A stretch of DNA of 64,000 nt, taken from positions 376,485 to 440,484 of the forward strand of contig NKIY01000005.1 of NCBI GenBank assembly GCA_002256345.1, read 5' to 3'. The notes under the pieces are model-generated. The model saw nothing but the letters and a program-made list of their open reading frames with translations, did no database searches and had not been told where the DNA came from. The DNA comes from Bradyrhizobiaceae bacterium PARB1. Lineage in GTDB: Bacteria > Pseudomonadota > Alphaproteobacteria > Rhizobiales > Xanthobacteraceae. This document shows, piece after piece, positions 1 to 9,849 of this stretch (positions within the stretch are counted from its first letter, which is position 1; each line of letters starts with the position of its first letter). Made by a program: the position numbers and the translations under genes.

Positions 1-12
1 GCTGGACATGAC

Positions 13-1314
13 ATGACTGATCACGCGGGCGCGATGCCCTCAGCGGCCACGCCGCCATCCAAGACGTTGAACTCTCCTGCCCGAGTTCTCACGGCAAGCC
101 TGATCGGTACCACCATCGAGTTCTTCGACTTCTACGTGTACGCCACCGCCGCGGTGCTGGTGTTCCCGAAACTGTTCTTCCCCGCTGGCAACGACACGGC
201 GGCGCTGCTCGCGTCTTTCGCGGTGTTCTCCATCGCCTTCTTCGCACGCCCGTTCGGCGCCATCGTGTTCGGCCACTTTGGTGACCGCGTCGGTCGCAAG
301 ACCACGCTGGTGGCGGCGCTGCTCACGATGGGCATCTCCACCGTGGTGATCGGCCTGTTGCCGACCCATGCGCAGATCGGCATTGCCGCACCGCTGCTGC
401 TGGTTCTCTGCCGCTTCGGCCAGGGTCTCGGCCTCGGTGGTGAATGGGGCGGCGCCGTGCTGCTCGCCACCGAGAACGCCCCGGAAGGCAAGCGCAACTG
501 GTACGCCATGTTCCCGCAACTCGGCGCGCCGCTCGGCCTGTTCCTGGCCTCCGGCACGTTCTGGATCCTGCTCCATTTCGTTTCGCCGGAAGCGTTCCTG
601 AGCTGGGCCTGGCGCGTGCCGTTCCTGGCTTCCATCGTGCTGATCGTCATCGGTCTGTGGGTGCGCCTGTCGATCACCGAAACGCCGGAGTTCCAGAAGG
701 CCATCGACAAGGCCGAGCGCGTCGCCGTGCCCGGCATCGAACTCCTGAAGAAGCACAAGCGTAGCCTGCTGCTCGGCACGTTGGTCGGCCTCATGACCTT
801 CGTGTTCTTCTATGTCTGCACCGCGTATCTGCTGTCCTACAATGTCGGCGTCGTGAAGATGACGCTGCTCGACGCGCTCAAGGTACAGATCGCCGGCGCC
901 ATCGCCTTCGGCACCACCAACATTCTCGCCGGCCTGCTCGCCGACAAGATCGGCCGCCGCAACCTCCTGATCGCGAACTGTCTGATGGTGATCGCGTTCT
1001 CGTTCTTCGTTGCGCCTCTGCTCGGTGGCGGCGTTGCCGGCATCTATGCCTTCGCGTTGATCGGTCTCGCGATCTTCGGCATCAATTACGGCCTGATCGG
1101 TGCAGCCCTCGCCGCCCCGTTCCCGACCGCGGTGCGCTACACCGGCTCGTCGATGACGTTCAACCTCGCGAGCATCTTCGGCGCTTCGCTGGCGCCTTAC
1201 ATCGCCACCTGGCTGCAGGCCAATTACGGCCTCGCCTATATCGGCTATTACGTGCTGGCTGCCGCGGTGATCACACTGCTCGCGATCTTCGCGTCGGGCA
1301 AACAGGAAGTCTGA
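13..1314 (+). CDS. MFS transporter, metabolite:H+ symporter (MHS) type
   Basis: Predicted inner-membrane secondary transporter of 433 aa, the usual length for the MHS branch of the major facilitator superfamily (shikimate, alpha-ketoglutarate, proline/betaine and related carriers). The N-terminal motif TTIEFFDFYVY (about residues 33-43) and the loop 2-3 signature GHFGDRVGRKT (about 88-98) are typical of this branch, and about twelve hydrophobic segments can be traced. The substrate cannot be read from the sequence. The gene stands alone on this strand and is followed by a good hairpin-T-tract terminator, so it is probably monocistronic, although its promoter lies off the left edge. A long minus-strand frame across it is a codon shadow. 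Confidence 0.9.
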   Translation: MTDHAGAMPSAATPPSKTLNSPARVLTASLIGTTIEFFDFYVYATAAVLVFPKLFFPAGNDTAALLASFAVFSIAFFARPFGAIVFGHFGDRVGRKTTLVAALLTMGISTVVIGLLPTHAQIGIAAPLLLVLCRFGQGLGLGGEWGGAVLLATENAPEGKRNWYAMFPQLGAPLGLFLASGTFWILLHFVSPEAFLSWAWRVPFLASIVLIVIGLWVRLSITETPEFQKAIDKAERVAVPGIELLKKHKRSLLLGTLVGLMTFVFFYVCTAYLLSYNVGVVKMTLLDALKVQIAGAIAFGTTNILAGLLADKIGRRNLLIANCLMVIAFSFFVAPLLGGGVAGIYAFALIGLAIFGINYGLIGAALAAPFPTAVRYTGSSMTFNLASIFGASLAPYIATWLQANYGLAYIGYYVLAAAVITLLAIFASGKQEV

Positions 1315-1339
1315 TCTACGCAAATTGAATGAATTGCGA

Positions 1340-1375
1340 AGCCCGGATGACGCGTTGCGTTGTCCGGGCTTTTTT
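1340..1375 (+). terminator. Rho-independent terminator after the MFS gene
   Basis: AGCCCGGA (1340-1347) pairs with TCCGGGCT (1363-1370) and is followed at once by a T run. It lies 26 bp after the MFS stop codon. Confidence 0.85.
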
Positions 1376-1488
1376 GTTTTGTGCAACGCCGCCACCGCGT
1401 GGCAACAACGAATTCGCTGGTATCAGCATCGTAACGCGCTAGCCTCCTATGCAACTGGTGACAAACCAGAACAACAGGGAGGACAACG

Positions 1489-2595
1489 ATGCATAACGAA
1501 TTTGGCACCGATCCCCAATCCAACGTCACATCACTTAATCGCCGACGCGTTTTGCAAACTGCCGCCGCACTCGCCGCCTCCACCATCGTGGCGCCCAAGG
1601 CCTTTGCACGCGACTATGGCCGCAACATCCAGCCCCAGCGCTATCCCGATCCCGATATCGTAGTCATCGACGCCAAGCGCTTCACGGCCAAGGTCGGCAA
1701 CACCGTTATCAAACGGCTCTACACTGGCTGCCTGTGGGCTGAAGGGCCCGCCTGGAATGCGCAAGGGCAGTTCCTGATCTGGAGCGACATCCCAGCCAAT
1801 CGGCAACTGCGCTATCTCGACGACGACGGCCATATCTCCGAGCGCTTTCGCTATCCGTCCGAAGAGAGCAACGGGAATTCGTTTGATACGGAGGGGCGCC
1901 AGCTCAGCGCGCAACGAACACGCCTCGTCCGCTTCGAACACAATGGCGGCGTTACGACGTTGGCTGAACAGGCCAATGGCAAGCCGTTGAATGGTCCCAA
2001 CGACATGGTCGTCAATCCCATCGACAAGGCGATCTGGTTCACCGATCCTGGTTACGGCGGCATCAATCTCTATGAAGGCCAACGCGCGGCGCCGGGCGTC
2101 ACGCAGCCGCACCAGAAGGAAGCGGTGTATCGCATCGATCCCACCAGCGGCCAGATCAGCAAGGTCGCCGACGATCCGTTCAAGCCGAACGGTCTTGCCT
2201 TCAGTCCGGACTACAAGAAGCTCTATGTGTGCGACACCGGCATCACGCATTATCCGAATGCGAAGAATGTCGTGTGGCAATATGACGTCAACGGCGACAA
2301 GCTGACGGGCGGCAAGCCACTGATCGACATGACACTGGACGGCAAGTCCGGTTTCCCTGACGGGCTACGGGTCGATACCGAAGGCAATATCTGGGTCGGA
2401 GCGGGATGGGTCGGCGACGGCTATGATGGCGTGCAGATCTTTGCACCGGACGGGCAACGTATCGGACAGATCAGATTGCCGGAGACCTGCGCGAATGTAT
2501 GTTTCGGCGGCAAGAAGCGGAACCGACTGTTCATGACGGCGAGCCAGTCATTGTATGCGGTCTATGTGGAAACGCAGGGTGCGCATTTCTGTTGA
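1489..2595 (+). CDS. SMP-30/gluconolactonase/LRE family protein, Tat-exported
   Basis: A 368-aa beta-propeller protein of the SMP-30/gluconolactonase family, expected to hydrolyse sugar lactones or related esters in the periplasm. The N-terminus carries a twin-arginine signal (NRRRVLQ at residues 17-23, then an alanine-rich hydrophobic stretch and a cleavage region near PKAFA). Family blocks are visible: GCLWAEGPAWNAQG, NGPNDMVVNPIDKAIWFTDP, KPNGLAFSPD and FPDGLRVDTEGNIWVG. The start is backed by a GGGAGGA ribosome site 7-8 nt upstream. The gene is flanked by a terminator and by a large palindromic repeat, so it is likely transcribed alone. The true substrate is unknown. Confidence 0.88.
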   Translation: MHNEFGTDPQSNVTSLNRRRVLQTAAALAASTIVAPKAFARDYGRNIQPQRYPDPDIVVIDAKRFTAKVGNTVIKRLYTGCLWAEGPAWNAQGQFLIWSDIPANRQLRYLDDDGHISERFRYPSEESNGNSFDTEGRQLSAQRTRLVRFEHNGGVTTLAEQANGKPLNGPNDMVVNPIDKAIWFTDPGYGGINLYEGQRAAPGVTQPHQKEAVYRIDPTSGQISKVADDPFKPNGLAFSPDYKKLYVCDTGITHYPNAKNVVWQYDVNGDKLTGGKPLIDMTLDGKSGFPDGLRVDTEGNIWVGAGWVGDGYDGVQIFAPDGQRIGQIRLPETCANVCFGGKKRNRLFMTASQSLYAVYVETQGAHFC

Positions 2596-2604
2596 GGTGC
2601 TTCT

Positions 2605-2731
2605 TACCCTCCCCCTTGCGGGGAGGGGCGGCCGACAGGCCGGGGTGGGGTTGCCCCACGTGACATCATACCGTGGGGCACCCCACCCGTCTGGCCTTCG
2701 GCCAGCCACCCTCCCCGCAAGGGGGAGGGTT
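2605..2731. repeat. Large palindromic intergenic repeat (22-bp arms)
   Basis: Perfect 22-bp inverted arms occupy 2606-2627 and 2709-2730, beginning ACCCTCCCCCTTGCGGGGAG. Further internal complementarity (ggccgacaggccggggtgggg against ccccacccg...ggccttcggcc) makes a near-complete hairpin. It sits between convergent genes and may also act as a two-way terminator. The pattern is that of dispersed palindromic units in this lineage. Confidence 0.85.
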
Positions 2732-2735
2732 ACGA

Positions 2736-5528
2736 TCAGCCACTATTCCTGAGACCCGCCGAAATCCCGTTGATCGTCAGTTGGATCCCGCGCAGCACCT
2801 GCTCGTCGCCGCCCTCGCCTTCCGTGCGATGTTTCTGCAGCAGTTCGACCTGCACATGATTCAGTGGATCGAGATACGGGAAACGGTTGCGGATCGAGCG
2901 CTCCAGTAGCGGATTGCCCTGCAGCAGCCCGTCCTGCTCCATAATATCGAGGAGCGACTCGATGGAGAGATGCCACTCAGCGCGGATGCGGCCAAAGATC
3001 TTTTCACGCAGCGCCTGATCGGCGACAAGCTCCGCATAACGTGAGGCGATGGCGATCGAGCTCTTTGCAAGCACCATGTCCATGTTCGACAGCAGCGTGC
3101 GGAAGAACGGCCATTCCCGGTGCATCTCCTGCAGGAACGCCATGCCCTTCTCGGGATGCCCGGCCAACCATGCCTCGATGGCGCTGCCGAAGCCGAACCA
3201 GCCCGGCAGCATCAAGCGGCACTGCGCCCATGAGAACACCCATGGGATCGCGCGCAGATCCTCGATTGCCCGCGTCTTCTTGCGCGACGCCGGACGGCTG
3301 CCGATGTTCAGTGTCGAAATTTCATTGATGACTGTCGACTCCCAGAAGTAATCGACAAAACCTTCGGTCTCGTAGACGAGGCCACGATAGGCCTTGAAGG
3401 CCAGCGCGGAGATCTCCTCCATCGCCTCGAGATACGCGCTGCGCGGCGCGCTGTGCTTGGGGGCAAGCAGGCTTGCCTCGAGCGTGGCGGCAGCGAGGAT
3501 TTCCAAATTGTTGCGGCCGACCTCAGCATTCGAATATTTGCTGAAAATGATTTCGCCCTGTTCGGTGATGCGGATCTGGCCGTCCACGGCGCCGCCGGGC
3601 TGCGCGAGGATCGCGTCGAAGCTCGGCCCGCCGCCACGGCCGACCGAACCGCCGCGGCCGTGGAACAGGCGCAGCCGGATGTGATGGCGTTCAAACACAT
3701 CGACGAGGCCGATCTCTGCCTTGTAGAGTTCCCAGCCCGAGGTAACGAAGCCACCATCCTTGTTGCTGTCGGAATAGCCGAGCATCACCTCCTGCACACT
3801 GCCCTGACTATCGACCAGGCGCCGGTAGTCGTGCAGCGCGAACAGCCGGTCCATGATCTTGGCCGACGCCTGCAGATCCTCGATGGTCTCGAACAGCGGG
3901 ACGATATTGATGCCGCTGCGGCCGGATGAATCGACCAGGCCGACCTCCTTCAGCAACACGGCTACCTCGAGCATGTCGGAGACGCCCTTGCACATGGAAA
4001 TGATGCATTGGGGAATCGCCGCGGCGCCGAACTTCGCATGCACCTCCGCCGCCATCCGGAACAGCGCCAGTTCGCCGAGCGTTTCCTCGCTATATTTGAC
4101 GAAGAGCGACGACAGCGGCCGCGCATTCTTCAACTCCGCTGCGAGCAGCGCGATGCGTGCGTCTTCATCCAGGGACAGATAGGACTTGCCGGGCATCGCC
4201 GCATCGATCAGCTCGGCGACCGTCCGCTCGTGAACGGCCGAATTCTGCCGGATATCGAGACTGGCAAGATGGAAGCCGAAGCAGTCGACGGCGCGGCGCA
4301 GCGTGCGCAGCCGGCCGCGCGCGATCACGCGGGAATTGTCGGCAAGAAGCGAACGATCCAGCACGTCGAGATCTGCCTTGAATTCGGCTGCCTCCGCATA
4401 AGGCGGAGCATCGCCGACCGCGGCGCGGCGGTTCGGGAGCTTGAGCCTGTGCGCAGTCGCCGCCATCCGGGCATAGATGCCTGAGATCGCCAGACGATAG
4501 GGTTCGCCAGCGCGATGCGGCGAGGGATCGGGAGATCTCTGCGCGAGCGCGCGCAGTTCGTCGGACACATCGGCGAGATGCGCCGCCATCGACAGCTCCG
4601 CGCCGAGCGCATGAAGCTCATCGAGATAGAAGCTGAACGCGCGCCGGCTCTGCAGCATCACGGTGCCTTGCATCACATCCGCGGTGACGAACGGATTGCC
4701 GTCACGATCGCCACCGATCCAGCTGCCCATGCGCAAAAATGACGGCAGCGCTTCGGGGCCGCCCCGCTCGCTCAGGCTGTCCTCCAGCCGGCAATGCAGG
4801 CGCGGCACCTCTTGCAGGAAGGTGTAGTCGTAAAAGGCGAGACCGTTGGTCACCTCGTCGAGCACCGTCAGCTTGCTGCGACGAAGCAGATTGGTCTGCC
4901 ACAGCGTCACCACCGCACGGCGCAGCGCTTCGTCCAGGGCCTCGGTCTCTTCCACCGTCAGCTGCATGCGCTCACGTCGATCGAGCAGGGCTGCGATCTC
5001 CATTTCGCGGTCGATGGTGCTCTTGCGGCGAACTTCCGTCGGATGCGCGGTCAATACCGGCGAGACCAGCGCCTGGCTGAAAAACTTGCCGAGCATCTTG
5101 GCATCGATGCCGGCCTCCTGCGCGCGGGCGACGGCATGGGCCAGCGTCCCGTTGGCCGAGGCCGCCTGGGTACGCTGGGCACGCATGCGGCGAATATTGT
5201 TCTGGTCCTCGGCGATATTGGCGAGGTGGGAGAAATAGCTGAACGCGCGGACGATACGCACGGTTTCCGCGGTCGACATGCCGTCGAGGATCGCCTCCAG
5301 TTCGCGCCGCGCGTCCTTGTCCTCATTGCGATGGAAGCGCACCGAGGTCTGGCGGATGTTCTCCACCAGATCGAACACTGCAGCACCTTCCTGATCGCGC
5401 ACGGTATCGCCGAGAATGCGGCCGAGCAGCCGGATATCCTCACGGAGCTGGGCGTCAGCCCCCGGATCGGAGATGGGGGCGCCACGCAGCGGTGGGGCTT
5501 CCTGGTCGTTGGGCAAGGTCATGGACAT
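2736..5528 (-). CDS. ppc: Phosphoenolpyruvate carboxylase
   Basis: PEP carboxylase (PEP + bicarbonate to oxaloacetate + phosphate), a cytoplasmic anaplerotic enzyme. Length is about 930 aa, full size for the family. Diagnostic motifs: [12 protein letters not shown] with the catalytic His (about residue 160), [10 protein letters not shown], the active-site loop [12 protein letters not shown], the glycine-rich [14 protein letters not shown], and the conserved C-terminus ending [11 protein letters not shown] place the start at the second Met (5528) because GGGAG lies 6 nt before it; a start 15 nt upstream (5543) has no good ribosome site. The gene is convergent with the SMP-30 gene across a palindromic repeat and stands alone. 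Confidence 0.97.
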   Translation of the reverse strand: MSMTLPNDQEAPPLRGAPISDPGADAQLREDIRLLGRILGDTVRDQEGAAVFDLVENIRQTSVRFHRNEDKDARRELEAILDGMSTAETVRIVRAFSYFSHLANIAEDQNNIRRMRAQRTQAASANGTLAHAVARAQEAGIDAKMLGKFFSQALVSPVLTAHPTEVRRKSTIDREMEIAALLDRRERMQLTVEETEALDEALRRAVVTLWQTNLLRRSKLTVLDEVTNGLAFYDYTFLQEVPRLHCRLEDSLSERGGPEALPSFLRMGSWIGGDRDGNPFVTADVMQGTVMLQSRRAFSFYLDELHALGAELSMAAHLADVSDELRALAQRSPDPSPHRAGEPYRLAISGIYARMAATAHRLKLPNRRAAVGDAPPYAEAAEFKADLDVLDRSLLADNSRVIARGRLRTLRRAVDCFGFHLASLDIRQNSAVHERTVAELIDAAMPGKSYLSLDEDARIALLAAELKNARPLSSLFVKYSEETLGELALFRMAAEVHAKFGAAAIPQCIISMCKGVSDMLEVAVLLKEVGLVDSSGRSGINIVPLFETIEDLQASAKIMDRLFALHDYRRLVDSQGSVQEVMLGYSDSNKDGGFVTSGWELYKAEIGLVDVFERHHIRLRLFHGRGGSVGRGGGPSFDAILAQPGGAVDGQIRITEQGEIIFSKYSNAEVGRNNLEILAAATLEASLLAPKHSAPRSAYLEAMEEISALAFKAYRGLVYETEGFVDYFWESTVINEISTLNIGSRPASRKKTRAIEDLRAIPWVFSWAQCRLMLPGWFGFGSAIEAWLAGHPEKGMAFLQEMHREWPFFRTLLSNMDMVLAKSSIAIASRYAELVADQALREKIFGRIRAEWHLSIESLLDIMEQDGLLQGNPLLERSIRNRFPYLDPLNHVQVELLQKHRTEGEGGDEQVLRGIQLTINGISAGLRNSG

Positions 5529-5605
5529 CAACAGCTCCCGCATGTTGCCGGGAACGCATTTGGTCGCATGTCTTGCTGCAATGCAAGATGAAGTTGCGCG
5601 TCACC

Positions 5606-7150
5606 TTAGATCGTTCGCCCGGCCTTCGCCCAATACGGGTCCCGCAAGCGGCGCTTGAAAATCTTGCCGGAATCTTCGCGCGGCAGATTGCTCTGGATTT
5701 CCATCTGCTTCGGCACTTTGTAATCGGCGAGCGCCTTCTTCAGATCGGCGCGGATCGAAGCGAGATCGAGCACCACACCGGGCTGCGGCTCGATCACCGC
5801 CATCAGGCTCTCGCCGAATTCCGCATCGGGAATGCCGAACACCGCGCAATCGTGCACGCCGGGGAGCGCATGCAGCGCCGATTCGATCTCGGCGGGATAG
5901 ATGTTGACGCCGCCGGAGATCACCATGTCGCGCTTGCGGTCGCAGATGAAGACATAACCGTCTGCATCGATGTAACCGACATCGCCTGAGGTGATGAAAC
6001 CGTCGCGATCGATCTCGGCGCGCTTTTCCGGTTTGTTATGATAGGTGAAATCCGGATTGCCGGCGATGCGCGAATAGATCTCGCCGATCTCGCCTTGCGG
6101 CAGGATCTCACCGTTATCTCCGAGAAAGCGCAGCTCGGCACCGGGCGCGATCTTGCCGACGGTGCCTGGCTTTTTCAGCGCGTCTTCGGAATTCGCGAAA
6201 GTGACCGCGCCGGATTCAGTTGAGCCATAGAACTCGTAGATTACCGGCCCCCACCAGTCGATCATGGCGGTCTTTACATCGGCCGGGCATGGCGCTGCGG
6301 CGTGGATGATGTGGCGCAGCGAGGACATGTCGTATTTCTTGCGCAAATCCTCCGGCAATTTCATCAGGCGGATGAACATGGTCGGCACCATGAAGATGGT
6401 GTCGATCTTCTCGTCCTGTACGATGCGTAGAAATTCCTCGGCGTCGAAGCGCGGCATCATGACGAGGATGCCATTGAGCCGGCCGGCGCGCAGCGCGAAA
6501 GCATTCGGCGCCGAGTGATAGAGCGGCCCCGGCAATAGCGCACGCGCGCCCTCCTTCAGGCCATACACGCGCGCGCGCATCTGATCCGCAGAGGCCGCCT
6601 GCGCCGGCGTCGGCGCGTAACGACGCACGCCTTTCGGATGGCCAGTGGTGCCAGACGTGTAGATCATGTTGTGCGGTGCCGGCACAGCGGGGCCGTCATA
6701 GGGCGACTGCTCGTTCAGCCAGCTCTCCATATCGATGGCACCATCGGGCGTGCGGAGCGTCGCGGGATCGACCTTGTAGTTCGCAACGATCTCCGGCGGC
6801 GTCGGCACCGATATCGCAGTGATGCCCGTAGGGATGGCATCGCGCAGCTGGTGCAGCATGTCAGCGTGGCTGATCACGACATTGCTGCCGGAGTCCTTGA
6901 GAACATAGGTGATCTCTTCCGGCTTGAAGTGCCAGTTCACCGGCACCGCATAAGCTCCGAGCCGCGCCACCGCATATGCCGCTTCAAGAAACGCAATATC
7001 ATTGCGCATCAGGATGCTAACGCTGTCGCCCTGTTTCACGCCGAGTTTTGCCAGGCCCGAGGCGATCCGGCTGGCGCGGGCATTGACGTCGTCGAAGGAG
7101 CGCAGGCGGTCGCCGCTCAGGATGCCGTGGCGGAGTGAGGTGGATGACAT
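5606..7150 (-). CDS. Acyl-CoA synthetase (AMP-forming, ANL superfamily)
   Basis: A 514-aa AMP-dependent acyl-CoA ligase that activates a carboxylic acid to its CoA thioester through an acyl-adenylate. The P-loop is YTSGTTGHPKGV, the A5 region is YEFYGSTESGAVTF, and the C-terminal A8/A10 motifs are TSGDVGYIDADGYVFICDRKRD and, ending near residue 500, PREDSGKIFKRRL. The start is set at MSSTSLRHG (7150), preceded by GGAAG; an in-frame extension to 7255 would run through a palindromic repeat. The next upstream minus-strand gene is an enoyl-CoA hydratase, so fatty or aromatic acid catabolism is likely. The acid used cannot be told from sequence. Confidence 0.92.
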   Translation of the reverse strand: MSSTSLRHGILSGDRLRSFDDVNARASRIASGLAKLGVKQGDSVSILMRNDIAFLEAAYAVARLGAYAVPVNWHFKPEEITYVLKDSGSNVVISHADMLHQLRDAIPTGITAISVPTPPEIVANYKVDPATLRTPDGAIDMESWLNEQSPYDGPAVPAPHNMIYTSGTTGHPKGVRRYAPTPAQAASADQMRARVYGLKEGARALLPGPLYHSAPNAFALRAGRLNGILVMMPRFDAEEFLRIVQDEKIDTIFMVPTMFIRLMKLPEDLRKKYDMSSLRHIIHAAAPCPADVKTAMIDWWGPVIYEFYGSTESGAVTFANSEDALKKPGTVGKIAPGAELRFLGDNGEILPQGEIGEIYSRIAGNPDFTYHNKPEKRAEIDRDGFITSGDVGYIDADGYVFICDRKRDMVISGGVNIYPAEIESALHALPGVHDCAVFGIPDAEFGESLMAVIEPQPGVVLDLASIRADLKKALADYKVPKQMEIQSNLPREDSGKIFKRRLRDPYWAKAGRTI

Positions 7151-7181
7151 GGGACGCTTCCGGATTTCTTGTTTTTGGTTT

Positions 7182-7320
7182 GTTACTCGGTCCCTCATGG
7201 TGAGGAGGCGCATAGCGCCGTTCCGAACCATGAGTTGCTTGAACTCCGTCGCCATCCCCAGCGAATGGCTTTGCCATTCGCAAGGAGACGCGGCCTGTGG
7301 CCGCTCCTCAGGATGAGGAC
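7182..7320. repeat. Dispersed palindromic repeat, family A, copy 1
   Basis: Ends are complementary (GTCCCTCATGGTGAGGAG near 7190 against CTCCTCAGGATGAGGAC ending 7320). The first about 50 bp match 46777-46830 closely, including the shared core CCTCATGGTGAGGAGGCGCA. It lies between acyl-CoA synthetase and enoyl-CoA hydratase genes. Confidence 0.85.
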
Positions 7321-7335
7321 GGAGTGTGGTCGTGG

Positions 7336-8145
7336 CTAATCCGCGAAATTCGGTGCGCGCTTCTCGATATTCGCACGCACGGCTTCGGTCTGGTTCGGCG
7401 CGCCCATCAGCTTCATCTGCTCAACGGACTCCGCAAGCAGCGCCGGGCCGGGATCGACCGAGAGATTATTGAGCATGCGCTTGGCTGCGCGGATCGCATC
7501 CGGACTCTTGCCAGCGATCTCATTGGCAACTTCAAGTGCGACCGCACGTGGATCATCGACGATGCGCGTGGCGAGGCCGTAACTCAACGCTTCCTGTGCC
7601 GAGAAGATGCGACCGGTGTAAGTGAGATCGCGCAGGATATCGTCGCGCACCAGCGAAGCGAGGATCGGCGTGCCGGCCATGTCGGGCACCAGGCCCCATT
7701 TGATCTCCATAATCGACATCCGTGTGTCCGGCGCAAGGAAGCGCATGTCGGCACCGAGCGCCACCTGGAAGCCGCCGCCGAAGGCGACGCCATGCACGGC
7801 GGCGATGACCGGCACCGGAAGCTGACGCCAGCCCCACACCGCCTGTTGCGAATGATTGCAAAGCCCATGGGTGCGCAGCGACAAATCGCGCTTCTGGGCG
7901 CCGCCGACACCGTCACCGCCGCTCTCTTTCATGGCGGCGAATCGTCCCATGTCGAGACCGGCGCAGAACGCCCGCCCCTCGCCGGACAACACCACCGCAC
8001 GCAGCCCCTTTTCGCGGCCGAGCTTGTCTGCGGTGTCCACCAGAGCTGCAAACATCGCAGCATCCAGCGCATTCATCTTGTCCGCACGGACCATCCGGAC
8101 ATCAGCGACGCCGCCCGAAATGGACACCTGGACGCGATCTTCCAT
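7336..8145 (-). CDS. Enoyl-CoA hydratase/isomerase (crotonase) family
   Basis: A 269-aa crotonase-fold protein acting on acyl-CoA thioesters, most simply hydration of an enoyl-CoA in beta-oxidation. The oxyanion-hole segments are visible: SGEGRAFCAGLDMGRF (about residues 56-70) and AVHGVAFGGGFQVALGADMRF (about 117-137). The region with the catalytic acid reads MEIKWGLVPDM, so a Glu suitable for hydratase chemistry is plausible. The insert with many charged and glycine residues (about 72-85) is slightly longer than in minimal hydratases. It is divergent from an SDR gene and upstream of an acyl-CoA synthetase on the same strand, separated from it by a palindromic repeat. Confidence 0.92.
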   Translation of the reverse strand: MEDRVQVSISGGVADVRMVRADKMNALDAAMFAALVDTADKLGREKGLRAVVLSGEGRAFCAGLDMGRFAAMKESGGDGVGGAQKRDLSLRTHGLCNHSQQAVWGWRQLPVPVIAAVHGVAFGGGFQVALGADMRFLAPDTRMSIMEIKWGLVPDMAGTPILASLVRDDILRDLTYTGRIFSAQEALSYGLATRIVDDPRAVALEVANEIAGKSPDAIRAAKRMLNNLSVDPGPALLAESVEQMKLMGAPNQTEAVRANIEKRAPNFAD

Positions 8146-8225
8146 GGGAGGTTTCCTTCCTAGACTTCTCTCACGAACACGGTTTTCCGCGTTCTTGCGC
8201 TTTACAGCGCAGCCTTTGTGGGGCT

Positions 8226-8241
8226 TTAGTCAATCAACTAA
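8226..8241. promoter_or_regulatory. Candidate operator palindrome between echA-like and SDR genes
   Basis: TTAGT-CAATCA-ACTAA is an inverted repeat in the 133-bp divergent spacer, 38 bp before the SDR start. It is short and could be chance. Confidence 0.35.
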
Positions 8242-8278
8242 TTAACCCGTCCGCATCCTCTTAAAGCAGGACCCTCCC

Positions 8279-9151
8279 ATGTTCAATCAGCAGCTCCTCG
8301 CCGGTCGAAATATCCTCGTGACAGGGGGCGGCACCGGCCTCGGCAAGTCGATGGCCGCGAAGTTTCTGCAACTGGGGGCTGAGGTACACATCTGCGGTCG
8401 CCGCAAGAGCGTGTGCGACGAGACGGCTACCGAGCTGATGGCCGAATTCGGCGGCAAGGTGACCAGCCACGGCGTCGACATTCGCGACAGCGCCGCGGTG
8501 GACGCGATGATCGAGGGCATCTGGGCCGATGGCCCCCTCACCGATCTCATCAACAACGCAGCCGGCAATTTCATCTCCAAGACGCAGGATCTCTCGCCGC
8601 GCGGTTTCGATGCAGTAGCCAACATCGTGATGCATGGCACCTTCTATGTGACGCATGCTGTCGGCCGCCGCTGGATCGCGGGTGGTACGCGCGGCAATGT
8701 GGTGTCGATCACCGTCACCTGGGTGCGCAATGGCAGCCCCTATGTGGTGCCATCCGCCATGAGCAAGTCGGCGATCCATGCGATGACCATGTCGTTAGCC
8801 ACCGAATGGGGCCGCTACGGCATCCGCCTCAACACCATCGCGCCCGGTGAAATTCCGACCGAAGGCATGAGCAAGCGCATCAAGCCCGGCGATGAAGCCG
8901 GCGCGCGCACCAAGGCGTGGAATCCCATGGGCCGTACCGGGACGATGGAGGAATTGCAGAACCTCGCGGTGTTCCTGATCTCTGGCGGCTGCGACTGGAT
9001 CAATGGCGAGACCATCGCCATGGACGGCGCGCAGGCGCTCGCCATGGGCGGTAATTTCTATCAGCTACGCGAATGGAGCGACGCCGATTGGGATGCGGCG
9101 AAGGCCAGCATCATGGCCCAGAACGAGAAGGACAAGGCGAAGCGCGGGTAA
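8279..9151 (+). CDS. SDR family oxidoreductase, 2,4-dienoyl-CoA reductase-like
   Basis: A 290-aa short-chain dehydrogenase/reductase with the NAD(P) motif TGGGTGLG (15-22) and NNAAGNF (92-98). It has no Tyr-x3-Lys pair at the usual place. Instead it shows Ser159-x3-Lys163 in VVPSAMSKSAIHAM, followed by SLATEWGRYGIRLNTIAPG, the arrangement known from 2,4-dienoyl-CoA reductases. From memory of human DECR1, the catalytic Asn and Tyr positions would be His119 and Trp148 here, which is unusual. The likely role is removal of double bonds during unsaturated fatty acid oxidation, consistent with the flanking hydratase and ligases. The start lies at the end of an AGGACCCTCCC leader. Confidence 0.85.
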   Translation: MFNQQLLAGRNILVTGGGTGLGKSMAAKFLQLGAEVHICGRRKSVCDETATELMAEFGGKVTSHGVDIRDSAAVDAMIEGIWADGPLTDLINNAAGNFISKTQDLSPRGFDAVANIVMHGTFYVTHAVGRRWIAGGTRGNVVSITVTWVRNGSPYVVPSAMSKSAIHAMTMSLATEWGRYGIRLNTIAPGEIPTEGMSKRIKPGDEAGARTKAWNPMGRTGTMEELQNLAVFLISGGCDWINGETIAMDGAQALAMGGNFYQLREWSDADWDAAKASIMAQNEKDKAKRG

Positions 9152-9176
9152 GCCGCGCCGTCCTTCGACAAACGCT

Positions 9177-9221
9177 CCCTCATCCTGAGGAGCCGCGCGC
9201 AGCGCGGCGTCTCGAAGGATG
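9177..9221. repeat. Dispersed palindromic repeat, family A, partial copy 2
   Basis: CCCTCATCCTGAGGAG, a CGCGC-AGCGCG core, then GTCTCGAAGGATGG match the right half of the family A elements at 7182 and 46777. It lies between two convergent genes. Confidence 0.7.
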
Positions 9222-9303
9222 GAACGAAGCCCGCCAACTCATGGCTCCAGACGCGCGCCAGACAGCGCGCTCGTCGCCATGAAGGAGCGAGTGTGCATGG
9301 CGA

Positions 9304-9720
9304 TCAATGGGACCGCTCGTCGTCCCGCAACCGCTCCTTGGCAACACGTATCGCCTCGTCCTCGGATGCGACCACTGCCGACTTGATGCCGAAAGCCTTG
9401 GTCGCCAGGGCCGACTGCGCTTCGACGAGGACGCGCGTCACCGCATTCGGCTCTACCGCAATGATGGCGCGGCAGAGCAACGCGAGCGTCGCCTTGTTGC
9501 GCTTGAGCCAAAGTCCCCTCGCCTTGCGATCTTCATGCGCTTCCTCGTGATGGTGATAACTGGCCATGATCATCACGAAAGGCTGCTTGCGGCCGACGAG
9601 ATCGTCCATCTCGACCTCCCATTGCGCCGCGCTCCCCGGCTGGATCTCGTCGTGCCGGACCCACACAATCGGAAATGCCGCCACATCGTGAATGAGAAAG
9701 GCACCGTTATCGAGGCTCAT
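9304..9720 (-). CDS. Hypothetical protein (138 aa)
   Basis: I do not recognise a family with certainty. The protein is soluble, with no signal peptide or membrane segment. A small alpha/beta core is suggested by FPIVWVRHDEIQPG and a later strand KQPFVMIMASYHHHEEAHEDRK, which has a His-rich patch (HHHEEAH) that could bind a metal. The C-terminal half (about 75-138) looks helical and acidic. It is divergent from the AraC regulator with 129 bp between the starts, so it may be that regulator's target. The coding call rests on the length of the frame and on composition. Confidence 0.65.
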   Translation of the reverse strand: MSLDNGAFLIHDVAAFPIVWVRHDEIQPGSAAQWEVEMDDLVGRKQPFVMIMASYHHHEEAHEDRKARGLWLKRNKATLALLCRAIIAVEPNAVTRVLVEAQSALATKAFGIKSAVVASEDEAIRVAKERLRDDERSH

Positions 9721-9849
9721 TGTCGTCTCCAGACTGTTCGTTGACCTGCATGCGGAGATAGACCCGGTGCTCCAAACCCGTTAACGACATCCGGACGCAA
9801 AATAATGAGAACCGGCCAAGCTGGAGCGGTTCTGAAAAGGCACGGTGCC

